Below are positions 36,017 to 47,802 of a DNA stretch of 64,000 nucleotides, piece by piece (the first letter of the stretch is position 1; each line of letters opens with the position of its first letter). The stretch is from Helicoverpa zea. Lineage: Eukaryota; Arthropoda; Insecta; Lepidoptera; Noctuidae. The stretch lies in the NCBI RefSeq assembly GCF_022581195.2, contig NC_061474.1, positions 3,224,001 through 3,288,000 on the forward strand. The letters run 5' to 3'. The notes beneath the pieces are model-generated. The model had not been told where the DNA came from. It made no database searches and saw nothing but the letters and a program-made list of their open reading frames with translations. The position numbers were made by a program, and so were the translations under genes.

Positions 36017-36850
36017 AAAATAAATAATAAAGATTATGCAATAGGAATACTACTTGACATGACTAAAGCCTATGATAAGGTGCAGTTTAAAATACTTCTA
36101 AATAAACTACACGGGATCGGGATACGGGGAAATGCTTTAAAATGGTTTGAGTCCTACTTAAAAGATAGAGAACAAATTGTAGAAATAGAATATTATAACG
36201 AAAGCAATAACGAAATACAACATACCAGATCAAGCCGTAAAGCAGTGAACGCCTCTATCCCACAAGGGAGCGTTATAGGATGCCTTCTATTTCTCCTCTA
36301 TATTAACGACCTTCCCAAAACAATCAACGGACCATGCGTGTTATTTGCAGATGATGTCTCCATACTCACCTCGTGTCAAAAAGTTGATAATATAAATGAA
36401 AAACTAAACTCTCTTCTTACTTCAACCTTTAGCTGGATGGAAAACCATAATTTAGAAATAAACTTCTCAAAAACTAAATTAATTACCTTCCACCCCCATC
36501 AAAAAGCCCCGATAAAATTAAACTACTCCTACAATACCACAAAACTAGAACAAGTCAATGAATTCACACTCCTTGGTTTAGTAATAGATACACATGTAAA
36601 TTGGAAAGCACACATACAAAAAATTCGAGCAAAACTATCAAAATTCTTATACGCCTTACATCATCATCATCAATGATAGATTTAATAAAACTAAACTAGG
36701 TAATAAATAAGTACTGCAAACCTCTCCTACCTCTTTATGCTGTGCCCTACCGGGTCCATATTGTTTCCAATATATTGTTTAAACTTTATAAAAATACCAC
36801 CTGTATTACATATGGAACGCAAATAAAGATTTGAATTTGAATTTGATTTA
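36017..36850 (+). pseudogene. 5'-truncated LINE (Jockey/CR1-like) reverse transcriptase fragment
   Basis: The frame is open from 36017 to the TGA ending at 36676 (about 220 codons) and encodes the middle of a non-LTR reverse transcriptase. It has LLDMTKAYDKV (motif A region), IPQGSVIGCLLFLLYINDLP (motif B region), the catalytic FADD (36349-36360), and a KLI..H...LLGLVID thumb-side segment. The endonuclease domain and the reverse-transcriptase N-terminus are missing, and the C-terminus ends abruptly in HHHHQ. A 3' tail follows, ending 'aataaagatttgaatttg' at about 36840. The short distance from frame end to tail suggests an internal deletion as well as 5' truncation. It is non-functional. Confidence 0.88.
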
Positions 36851-36858
36851 GTAATTAA

Positions 36859-37679
36859 GGCATCGTTCAGACCAAACGTATTGTCGGCCGCTGACTGTGA
36901 GCGCGCGTTACGCAGTTTATTGCTTTTCCATATATATTGAAATTGTCGTTCACACCGAACCGACTATACGCTGTTACGTCGTCTGTTGTAGCTGACTCTC
37001 AGTGGCCGATTATTTTACTACGCGACTATGCACGGCGGACGCGGATTGGCTACGCGGACGCAGTTGCCGAATAGCGCCGCTCCGCCGCGTACGCACCGCC
37101 GCGCCTCGGTACAGCACGTCGATAATTAGTGTCCCTTTTATATAAACTTAAACGTATTAAAGATAGTAACTCATCGAATGTTTTACTGTCATACGAAAAT
37201 ATTTCTTGAACTTATTTGGATAAAGTCTATATTCGAAATATAAAGTATGAAATTGACCAAGAAAACATCTCTTCAAATTTAAGGGATGTACCCACAATCT
37301 CTTCTTTTTATTATTTTCGTCTTCCTCTAGAGCTTCGCAAATGGCAACTATCTGAATGCGCATCATTTAATTGAAATATCAGTAAAACGTCTGATTTGAA
37401 AAAATAAATTACGCTAGTTTTATCGTTTATAAAATACTAAGTGCAACTTCAAATACTGAGCCCTTTTATGTGTAGAATAGTCAGCCGCTCAGCGTACGCA
37501 TCTAGTGTGAACCTACAAGAGCCTATTCTTTTGTTCACACATGTAGCGCATCGTACGCTATAGCCTATTGTCGGCTTGGTGAGTACGCGTACTGCAGATT
37601 GAGTCGACGTTCACACTGGGGCAGACAGTGAGTATACTCACAGTCAGCGGCGGACAATACGTTTGGTGTGAACAATCCC
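36859..37679. mobile_element. Harbinger-like MITE, 821 bp, TAA target site
   Basis: The left end 'ggcatcgttcagaccaaacg' is inverted at the right end as 'cgtttggtgtgaacaatccc'. The TIR extends about 43 bp, to 'gctgactgtgag', with a few mismatches. TAA flanks both ends (36856-36858 and 37680-37682), matching the 3-bp TWA target of PIF/Harbinger elements. The interior is CpG-rich (37010-37120) with more inverted segments and no transposase. Confidence 0.8.
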
Positions 37680-37682
37680 TAA

Positions 37683-40084
37683 GCAGCCATTTAGAAAAAA
37701 AGGGTGATATCTACCTCTAATTTCGCAATAAATCTAGGAAGGAGCATCATGATGGAAACCAAATGATGGTGTCATGCAAGACATTACAGCTGGACATTAG
37801 CGGGTGTTTCGCAAATGATCGCGGTGCGCGTACGCCGCAATCTTCCGCCCTGCGCCAGCGCATTGCGAAACGTACCACTCACATGTCGCTGCGCTTTGTA
37901 TGGCAGTGTATTAGGGATGCCTGTGTATTAACCAAAAGTCATTGGTACTGATATTGAAGTTTTTTAGAACAATAAAAATGTGGAAACATTGATTTTCTTG
38001 CTCAGCTCAAGATGACATGAAAAGGATTACAATTTTGGGTCATCTAGAACAGGAAATTCTCAAAAATATATTTTCATAAATCCGTGTACTCTTTGTTCCA
38101 TTCAGCAACAAAGATGATTTCTCGCTGCCATCATGGCGATGGGATCCATGGATGGTTGATTTTCGTCAAATTGATACATCAAATGCAACCTAGCAACCCT
38201 ATCTATTGTTATGTAGATTGTGTAAATTCATAAGCAATCGGTATGAATAATGTTAGTTGACAAAACAATGGAGAAATGTACGAGTACCTCTCACTTGTAG
38301 GATATGAGTAAACTAAAGCTCCTGTTTTCGATGTTTATAATTGCTATACCAACATAAGTAAACCCATTGTGTTTATGGAAATTATGTTATGTTATCTATA
38401 AACTGTAATAGCTGTTTCTACCTTTAGAAGATACCGATCCCTATAATCATACTCGTGGGAAAGAAAATTCGAATGATGGCGAATTTGATGCATCACAGTT
38501 ACTAACTTTTGCGGGTAAAATTATTAAGTCGACGAAATGTATGTTGCTGGGAGCATGATCTCGGCAGGTGCATAAGTGCAATTTTGGATGTAATGTTGGA
38601 ACAAGTTAAAGAATGTTGGTAGCCTTGTACTCTACGATAACTTTTTGAAGGTTGAGACACTGAGATGAGAAATCAAGTCTTTTTTAGCAAATCCCATATA
38701 TGAGATTTTTAAACTACGAATCAGAACGAATTTAGATACGAGAAAGATGATTTGACAACTGCTAACATGAGAACTAAACAGTTGGAAAAATTTTAAAGAA
38801 TCTTCATCTTATCACAAAACGCGAAACCATTTAAAATAGGCCGAATAAACATTGTTGTTATTAAAATAGAATTATGTAGGACTTCACAATAGAGTAATAA
38901 CTTGTGCAGATCTCCATTTCGATAACATTTTGCGTCAGTCGGTTGAGGAATCAGCACGAGTTAGTAGCATGCGTGACCTTAGATAAAGGACTATTAACTG
39001 GGAATATTACAAAGCAAATGTTTGTACCCTTAGGGAGCAAGGTTCAGTCAATATTATAACAGTTCGCGATTAAAATTGTATTGTTTTGATTTAGTACTAC
39101 TTTATTTGCTTGTTTGCGCATTTATATTAGATATTATGTATTAACGTTTACACGATCGGCATTGTAAATGTTCTATTATGTCGTTTTGTTTTGGATATAC
39201 AAAACCCAGGCAGTTCTGCAACATGATTCTCATAAAATTTGTTATCCCACAGATTAAGGGTTGGCGTACTTCTAGGCATCATATTCGGCTCCATACAATT
39301 TTATGTTTGCACAAGTTCAAGCAAAAACCGATATTTTCAGGCGAATTTGCATGATAACAGATCTGATAGGCCAGAGGTTTTCTTACCTGCTTTTGCATGG
39401 TTCTGGACAGAATCGTCGGTTCATTTTAAGAGAGGCCTTAAAGCGATACTGACTGCATGCAGGTGTCGGTAAATAGTACACCCGGCAAAACTTTTCGACT
39501 TCTGAAAGAAATTCATTACTTGCCTAGCTGTTTACAAGTGTTTACATGTCATAAATAGTAGAAATCGGAGTGTATTTATCAATAAAAAAATCGCCATGTT
39601 TATGTGTTACCTCAATTACAGTTTCGAGACCATGAGATGACTTGATGACTGACTATCCGGATCGCGTGCTTGTCAATTACGGTCGTCATTGCCACTAACA
39701 CCAAACACTTCCTGTGCTTATCTTTGTGTAATTAAAATGGTTTCTTAGAAATTTATAAGTAGGGTAATGAGGAACAATGAGATATTTATTGCTTTTAAAC
39801 ACACTTTTGTACATTTCCTACTCCTCACTAAGTAGACACGAGAAAATTGTAATAACGAGAAATTTGAATATTCCCTAAAAGCTCCGATTTTTTTTTCACT
39901 GTTGAAAGGCTACGCTATCTCTAAGTAGAATATTATATATATTTTTATTTCTTCTGCGTATGAGCAGAAATTCCCGAAATTGCAGGTAAAACGGCGGGAA
40001 ATTCTGTGCTAGTAATAGTTTTGTCACAAATTATTTTGTAGTTTTGAAAAACTACTGAACTTGAACTGTATGATAATCCTACTT
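37683..40084. other. gene-free stretch with a minor coding-like relic
   Basis: A coding-like frame of about 44 codons lies at 38427-38559 (EDTDPYNHTRGKENSNDG...), with another short one just downstream in a different frame. It is unrecognised and too short to call. A GC-raised patch sits at 37800-37915 with no clear identity. Confidence 0.35.
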
Positions 40085-40276
40085 ATATATCATACTTATA
40101 TTATAAATGTAAAAGTTTGTGAGAATGTATGGATGTATGTTTTTTATTCAATCACGCAAAAACGGCTGGACCGATTTGTTTGAAATTTGGTATGTAGATA
40201 GGTGATACCCTAGATTAACACATAGGCTACTTTTTATCAACACACCACGCGGGCGAAGCCGCTGGCGGAAGCTAGT
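40085..40276 (+). repeat. dispersed lepidopteran repeat, near complete
   Basis: It begins 'ttataaatgtaaaagtttgt' and contains 'aaaacggctggaccgatttg'. It ends 'ccgctggcggaagctagta'; the same terminus occurs at 1-73. It is non-coding. Confidence 0.8.
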
Positions 40277-40561
40277 ATTCATATAATTAATTAAAATTTT
40301 TGTTCAGATCAATAAGAATGACTTGAATGTTAGTTTAAAAATATCTTTCTAGATCTATTTAGTGGCATATTAAATATTCAATAGTTAAAATTAATATAAA
40401 AACCAAACAAACTTAATTATATGCAGCAACAAAACATTGCATAAAACAGATCTAATTACAACAAAACGGTTGGTATTTATGTTTAAACTGGTTTTATAAT
40501 ACATATTTTAATTCTTATTGAATCTTATTCGTGTTTGAGGATGATTTTGTAAATATCACAG

Positions 40562-41901
40562 TAGGGTCATTTCGCCTGTTCGCGTCCATTTAGTGCAGTT
40601 GGCAAGTTTGACGGCGATAATAAAAATGCTCCAGCACTCATTTTTATGTCAAATTTGTGTAATGTATTTGTATAATTTTACCCAGTTTACGTCCACAAAA
40701 TCCAATTCGCGTCCACCCATAGTCCAGTTCGCGTCCAGCAGCTTAGAAAAGGACTATATGGGTGAAATTTTTAAGAATTAATAAAGAAAGATTGTATTTG
40801 AACAATTTCTTTATTTAACAATAAACTTAATTATTAAAAATCAACATATCATCATTTAAAATTCACTTTAAAAAATAATTCTTCTCAACATTGGTTTGAG
40901 TAACTTGAAATAAGGCAATTAATTTTGCAACTTGAAGAATAAACAGTAATCAGTTCTGTTAATTTTACCCAAAAATCACAGGGAATGCTTAAGATCCGCT
41001 TTTATTATAGTAAGTTTTTGACCATATTAAATTAACAAAACAATATAACAATTTTGTCTAAACATACAACTAAAAGAATTGTTGAGTCAATAAATTATCA
41101 GACAAGGTAGCATATTATTTGCATTTTTTTTTTCGATTTATTTTCCTCTCGAATATCATTTAAAGCTTTCTTTAAATCTTCTTCTGTGTATGTTGTCTTT
41201 TCCTTCTTTTTTCCTGTATCCGAAGAACTTATCTTAAATGAAATTACTCATATCAATTGATAATTTAATTATGACCACCTATATATCTTAATTTAAAAAA
41301 AATACTGTTTATTAATTGTATAATATAATTGTATATTAATATGTTAAACATACTTTTTTAATTATTTTTTATAAGCAAGTATTTAACGAAAACAGTGGAC
41401 GCAATTTGGTTTATTATTATAGAGGATAGTTTTAGTTCGCGTCCATTATGGACGCAAAGTGGAAGTTTTGTAAAATTCGATGTAGTAATTCACGTCCACC
41501 TTATTTTATTCGTTAAATATAAAAAACATTACCAAATTCATGATAAACATTATACCTTTATTCATCATTAAACTGTAGAAATAGCTATCTCTCCTAAAAT
41601 TCACATAGAACAATATAAAACTTACCATCAAACATGCCGCTGCACACTAATTTTCATCTAAAATTCAGCGTGTTTGCGCTTTCTTGTTGAAGAGCCTAGA
41701 CTAATTATTTTTTCTAAAAGGATTGGTTGGACGCACAGACTTTTGTCTATCTGTGCGTGCCTCTTATACATTAACGTATTAGTGGTAATGACTTTTCGTT
41801 TGATTGGTGTGTTAATTGACTTGTTTTCGAGGATATTTAAAAGGAGATCGGCAAAATGGACGCGATCTGGGCGATGGACGCGAACAGGCGATCTGACCCT
41901 A
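40562..41901 (-). mobile_element. pogo-like DNA transposon remnant, 1.34 kb
   Basis: The terminal inverted repeats TAGGGTCA..TCGCCTGTTCGCGTCCAT are 28 bp with two mismatches and are bounded by TA on both sides, the Tc1/mariner-pogo target. On the minus strand at 41232-41106 a frame of about 42 codons includes TYTEEDLKKALNDIREENKS. This reads like the pipsqueak-type HTH (HTH_psq) that begins pogo-family transposases. The rest of a transposase is not found. About ten copies of GCGTCCA or its near form ACGTCCA, in both orientations, cluster near the left end (40582-40737), in the middle (41395-41498) and at the right end (41857-41881). They may be transposase-binding sites. The element is non-autonomous as it stands. 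Confidence 0.75.
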
Positions 41902-44004
41902 TTCATTTATTTGGTGATTTTGCTCAATTATTTTTAAATTTTGCTACTTGAAATTGGTAGAATAGCTTGGCTTTATTCTACAGCTAACTGAAACAGTTAC
42001 TTCACAGTTGTTTCTACCTGCTTCTCGAGGGAAGTACTATAGGCATCTGGGTAAGAGTAGCCTTTGTCCTTTCTCAGGCTCTAGAGGCTGTTGGTGTACC
42101 ATATTGGACCTACATAGTTTCAGTTGTTTTGGAGTGACAGTGAGACAAACAGATTTACTTTCGCATTTATAAGTAAGGATGGGGATTTGTTACTTAATTT
42201 AAATAGTTATTATTTTCAGATATGTAATTATGATTATTGAATCCATTGTGGAAATATTATCTCCTGTTGATAAATTATAAGGATCTGGAAACACTAATAG
42301 ATCTCACTTTACAGCTAATTTGCCTATGTAAAAATAGAATTTTCTTAATGCAAACTTTGTATAATCAAAATGATAAATATCCTGTGGTTTTTGACAATGT
42401 TCTAAGTTTTTAATGTAACTTAACGGCTTAGCATGAGTGTGAGGAAAGTAAATACTTTCTGCTTTATTTATTACGAACTTAAGTTGTCAATCCCAAATTA
42501 TATGCTGCTTTACCTGCTACGAATGTCTGAAATTCTTTGAGTATAGAGCAGGATTATTTTACCTTTAAAATGTAATATGAACTATATAGATTGTCACTAA
42601 TCTACAATATTTTTGACAGTATTACTAGACCATGAGTGACCATTTTAGTGAAAAAATAGGAATTAATAAATGACTGACTTATTCCATTACCCAGATACTT
42701 TTCAGTCACACATTTTATAAAATATGAATATTAATTTCACAGTAGTAACACTTTTACTATATTTGAATAATAACTAAGTTTTTATTACCATTAATATGAG
42801 TAAAGTTATGGGTTATAAAAACCTTGGCAAGTACTTCCTAATGAAGTCAAGATTACCTTCAACATGCATGAATGTTGCGTCGAGAGAATAAATTATTGGA
42901 GTAACCTCAAAATGGAAAACCACGGTAGCTACTGTCGATTTCTAACTCAACAACGTTGTAGTTAGTGCCTGAAATACACTGGCTAAGGTCAGCATCAGCT
43001 GCATCCAGCAGATTATTGCAAATATAGAACATCTATAAAAAGAAACGCAAACTGCCGGGTTGTTTGTTACACAAAATTTACTTACCGAGATAACTCAGGT
43101 GCCAACTACTGCTCTCCGCCACTCGTTTCAGTTTTTAATTATTAACATGAAGTCACGTAGAGTTTATTTAAGGCAAAATAAGAAATATGTTTCAAATTTC
43201 GCACCGACAACAAAATATTTGTGTGTGAAACTGAAATGCAAATATTCAGTATTGCAAGCTTTCTAAGAAAATAATCCACGGTCACACTGACTTACATGAC
43301 AAAAAAGTTGCAAAATAAGAAGCTTAGAATTTTAGTTGAAGTTATTTACAATGAAAAAATAATTTTCCGTTAGAACAACATATAATGCATACTAGAGAAC
43401 TTAATTTGAGATTTATAAATAAATATATTTTTGCCGAGACTGAATAAGTTTTTTTTTTGGTAACTTTATTTAGATGTCAAAACAAATGACAACCTACGAT
43501 ATATTCCGTTTGATGAAGAATTCGATGTCTGAAGAAGAAAATTCGGAAAATACTAGAAATAAATAGTATTAAAACTATTAAATAATGAATAGACTAAAAG
43601 GGTCCATATGAAATTTCTGCATGTATAGCTTTCTAATTAACTCTGACATATGTAATTTTTACAATGGTCTTTTAAGTTTCTGCGTATAATCTAAAATAGT
43701 ATTTGGAGATCCATTCCATGTAGATTTAACAGCAAAAAAAAAAGTATACAAGCGAAATCTTAAAGAAGTAAAGGTTTTTGTATATCAAAATCCATTTTTC
43801 GGATTATTTATTTTAAAATATAATATTTTTGGAGTAATAGTGATTAATAAGAGTGTTTTGTTTATTTAATTTAATCGAACAGTTATGCAATTTATAACGG
43901 AACGTTAAACTGATGAAGTCATCCCTTGTCAAAATTTGTGATAATTTATGTCAACAAAACAAATTTGTTTCTAAAATTACAAAGAATTCATTTAATTGTA
44001 CGAA
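41902..44004. other. upstream flank of CHMP3
   Basis: AT-rich. A dispersed-repeat fragment lies at about 42010-42180 ('tttactttcgcatttataag'). A 30-codon frame at 43474-43566 follows a good acceptor ('ttggtaactttatttag'), but no partner exon is seen. The CHMP3 promoter and 5' UTR should lie just before 44005; I see no clear core element. Confidence 0.4.
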
Positions 44005-46732
44005 ATGGGTCTTTTTGGGAAATCTCCGGAGAGAAATCCAAAAGAAATGGTAAGTCCATACAATGATTAAATTAAATTCCTGATAGATAAAGAATTATTT
44101 TGATAAATTTTAATAACATTCGCTATTATTTTAGGTGAACGAGTGGTCTCACAAACTACGGAAGGAGGGATATAATTTAGATAGACAAATAAGAAGTATG
44201 TACCTGATTAATTAATTTATTAACGACGTATTTTAGTAGTGCATGCATAGAGTTGTAACCTACTTGTAATCGCGTCGATAGGAATGCTAAAAACTGCTAT
44301 CAAGGTCAAGAGCTTTCGCATGTTTCGTGCTAAATTTATTTAAAAACATTTTCGGAGGAACTCATTATGACATAGTTTTCCACGGACCGATCGTGCCAAG
44401 CATGTATGATCCTCAATCTGCAATACATCAATAATGCATAATTATTTAATTACTCAGTTCAAGTTAAATACAATGCAAGTCAGATGCTTACATTTGTGTT
44501 ATCCAAAGAACTAATGAAATTCTTTAAATTGTTTCTGTCCTGACCCAACAATAAAACAGGAAGTCACAGAAACAAACACTTTCTTATTCCATTGTTTTAA
44601 AGCTGTTGTAATTCCACTTTGTTAGTTGCTTAATTTTGTTGTAACTCCCAACTGCTATAGAGACAAAAAATGTTGCTGATGTTAAAGAGTAGTAGAGAGG
44701 GTTTGATTTCAGGTCAAACAAATACCTATAATGTAACTATTCAGTTTTACATAACATGTAGTTTCTAAGAATATCTTGGACACCAATTGACTGAGTAAAA
44801 CCTGGACATGTCTGAAATTGGCAACCCCTATTGAGGGAGAGCGGTGATTAATATTTATTCCTTCTCCTTTTGAGAAGAGGCCTGTTCCCTGCAGTTACTG
44901 TTACAGCCTTTTTATCGTCCCACTGCTGGGCACAGGCTTCCTCTCACAAGGAGAAGGAGGCCCTGCAGTGAAACAATGAAAATAACAGGTGTAATATTTT
45001 ACTAAGACAAACTTATTTCCTTTATCCAGGTATACAAAGAGAAGAAGATAAAATCAAAAGATCTCTAAAAGAAGCCGCAGCTAAGAGTGATAAGCAAGTG
45101 TGCACGATACTGGCTAAGGAGATCATCAGGTCTAGGAAGGCAATCAGTAAAATCTACACCAGTAAGGCGCATCTTAACTCTGTTCAGATGCAAATGAAAA
45201 ATCAATTAGGTAAGGCATTTAAACATAGCAGTAGGTTTGCTAGTCTGCTAATCAGTCTAGGTCTTGAGTTGACATGGTGTCAAATGGCTCACTTCAGATT
45301 ATTAAAATTCAATGACAGTAAATGTGTATGTTGTTGAATTTCTTGTATTTTTTTTGGAAAAAAAAGAACAATAAAAATTTTAAATCTCAATTGTAACAAG
45401 ATAATATGTACATTTCCTGATTATTTAGCAGCGATTCAAAAAAAAGTTGTATTTATTACGATGGAAATGGTAATTTTTCATATTTGTTCACAGCCACATT
45501 ACGAGTTGCTGGGTCTTTGCAGAAGTCCACTGAGGTATAAAATTATTCCTTTATTTATCACATTAAAATTTTCAAGAATTTTTTAGAGTCGAAAAATTTC
45601 TAACCAAAATTGCATAGGCAGTTTCATTTAATTTTTCGCTTCACTGGTTTTGGCCTGACAGCTCAACGGACAGGCAGATTTTTTCACATAGATAACAAGA
45701 ATTTTGTCAATAGTGTTAAAAAATATCTATCTTGCCAGGTGATGCAAGCAATGCAGGCACTAGTCCGCCTGCCGGAAGTTGCCGCCACGATGCAGGAGCT
45801 TAGCAAAGAGATGATGAAAGCTGGCATCATCGAGGAGATGTTGGATGAGACCATGTCCAGCATGGAAGATGAAGAAGAAATGGAGGAGGCGGCGCAGAGT
45901 GAGGTTGATAAGGTAAGTTAGCACAGATTTTGTGGATAAGGATAGTGCTCGCATAACTAAATGGCGGGTCCGCAATAAAAATATACATCGGATATGGATG
46001 TCGGTAAATGTCGGTCCTGCGCCTGATCTCTCCCCGGTGGTGTCGGCTTGCCGTCCCATCGGGCTATGAGAGTAAAGGAATAGTGAGTGCACTAAGTGCA
46101 CTAAAATGGTTGATGTTAGATACTATGTTTTAATCTTGTAATTTTTGCATTTTGAAAACGTTTACTGTAGATACTAGGTTTCCGACTTTGTGTAACTTCG
46201 TTTTTGTCAAATTTTTGGGAGTTAGTTAGTAGTTATAAATTTGTGTAAATTTTAGGTAGTTATCCTAGTATGTGGAGAGTGGTCTTTAAGGTCGAAAAAC
46301 GCAAAAACACGCTTTTTTTTTAATTTGTCAGATACTAGGTTTTGAAATTGCACAGCCGACTTGTGTCTGCGCAAATACTCGTGCTCTATAATATGTCCTG
46401 CGCAGCTGGCTGAGCTCTGTATAGAGCACAGCCACCATGGTCGACAATTAGTCTGGACGCCGCCATAGTTGTTATTATTCGTATTGTAAACAATTCTCTT
46501 CGGGAGGAATACGACTTTTTCTTACCAGTTCACTGTATGTACAAACAATTACTACGTATTTTCTCCTACCCAGGTGCTATGGGAGCTAACGCAAGGCAAG
46601 CTGGGCGAAGCTCCCGCCCCTCCCACAGCCGTCGCCGCGCCCTCCACAAGCAAGGAGGAGGAGGACGTCCCCGAGCCCACCGAGAGCGAACTGGATGAGA
46701 TGCAGTCACGCCTGCAAGCGCTGCGCTCTTAG
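44005..46732 (+). CDS. Chmp3: charged multivesicular body protein 3 (ESCRT-III, Vps24)
   Basis: This is an ESCRT-III subunit that co-polymerises with CHMP2/CHMP4 at endosomes, the midbody and the nuclear envelope to drive membrane scission, and recruits Vps4 through its tail. Coding exons are 44005-44049, 44135-44195, 45030-45209, 45494-45534, 45739-45912 and 46574-46732; all introns are GT-AG and phases agree. They give 219 residues, close to the human 222. The product starts MGLFGK, the myristoylatable N-terminus of CHMP3, and has the basic helix 1 (ERNPKEMVNEW), helix 2 (VCTILAKEIIRSRKAISK), VAGSLQKSTEVMQAMQ, and the conserved ELSKEMMKAGIIEEMLDE. An acidic linker precedes the C-terminal MIM1-type helix ELDEMQSRLQALRS. 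Right after the stop 'tacaagtaagt' could be a donor of a 3' UTR intron. It is convergent with XPR1, with SINE pieces in introns 2 and 5. Confidence 0.97.
44690..44990. repeat. SINE and retroposon-tail fragments in CHMP3 intron 2
   Basis: A degraded family-B SINE piece (about 44695-44830, 'atcttggacaccaattgact') is followed by two opposed copies of the tail 'gaggcctgtgccc..cagtggga' (44855-44905 plus, 44905-44970 minus), forming a short foldback. Confidence 0.6.
45995..46478 (+). mobile_element. 5'-truncated SINE A interrupted by about 260 bp, CHMP3 intron 5
   Basis: SINE A body sequence ('aatgtcggtcctgcgcctga' to 'gaatagtgagtgcac') stops near 46095 and resumes at about 46360 ('ttgtgtctgcgcaaat', then 'tcctgcgcagctggctga'). 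The AT-rich insert holds a repeated 'gatactaggtt' and is unclassified. Confidence 0.75.
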
Positions 46733-46884
46733 TACAAGTAAGTAGGAATATAATAATCTTTTGATATCTGACACTTACGCGAATATGAGACATTTAAATA
46801 AAACCACTTTTACGGATTTTATCGCGGTTATATTAATATTATAGGCAAGCTAGGCTAGGCTAAAAGTAGTTTTATTTAAATGAA

Positions 46885-46922
46885 CAATCTGCCTTTCCCC
46901 AACTGGGTTGGTGTTGGCTATA
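46885..46922 (-). repeat. SINE B fragment, left of the nested element
   Basis: 'tctgcctttccccaactggg' is the reversed SINE B tail. It resumes at 47769 after the DNA element ('agcggatgcagctgaac'). Confidence 0.6.
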
Positions 46923-47764
46923 GATAGTTCAACTCAGATTTGCGCGCGGCCCTATGTGTGCGTCGGCTTGTAAATATGCAACTTTCATTCGTGTGACAGT
47001 GACGTCGTCCGAGCATGACGTGTTCTTATCGCTTTTTGTTATGGGTACAGTCGTTTACGAAAATGTCTAGTTCTTCACGGAGTCAGGTAGCGTTTCAAAA
47101 AATGAAACAACATTCAAAGCTTTTTATTATTACATTTTACAGTTTTTCATTATTTTCTCATAAGTTTTTTCAAATTGACGTTGACAGTATCTAAGAAATA
47201 AATGAGGTGAAATATCTAAGATGAATTAAATACTCCTTACATATTTTCTAGATCTCGGGGTACGCGGACAATAAATAAAAGTGTGGACTAGGAATGTAAA
47301 AAGACGTATAATCTAGTATAATAATGTAAACAAAATGTGTGGGGAATTTAAAAAAATAATATTGCTTCGCATAATGTCGACCAAAATAAGACGAAAATAA
47401 TGAAACTCATAAATGAACGTTTAAGTCATATTGATGAAGGGATGTTGGGTAATACTTGTCGACATGTACAAAAGAAAAAAGAAAAATACTATAGACATTT
47501 TGACATGGAGTCAAAATTTATAATTTACCTCGGTGAGAGTAGCGAATCCGAAAATTCATCATTTGATTTTTCAAGTAGCGATTCAGAATCATTATAAATA
47601 AATAAACATTAAATTACGTAATAACTGTTTTTCTTTAAACAGCCGTAACCCCTAAATAACTGTATTTGTACCCGACTGTACCTCTTGTCACGCACACAAA
47701 GTCACTGTGTATGTACAAGGGTTACCCACACATAAGGCCGCGCGCAAGACTGAGTTGAACTTAC
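46923..47764 (+). mobile_element. DNA transposon remnant nested in a SINE
   Basis: The ends 'agttcaactcagatttgcgc' and 'gcgcaagactgagttgaact' form inverted repeats of about 35 bp; CTATA flanks both sides. Within, 47400-47597 encodes 65 codons ending in an acidic Ser/Glu/Asp-rich tail (LGESSESENSS, DSESL) after LGNTCRHVQKKKEKYY. This resembles the C-terminal end of DDE transposases, but I cannot name the family. The core is missing, so it is non-autonomous. It inserted after the SINE it splits. Confidence 0.65.
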
Positions 47765-47802
47765 TATACCAGTTTTAGCGGATGCAGCTGAACTTGGGCC
47801 TA

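Noticed and set aside
36059..36676. Active LINE reverse transcriptase
   Set aside because: Endonuclease and N-terminal reverse-transcriptase parts are missing and the C-terminus is cut; it is a dead fragment.
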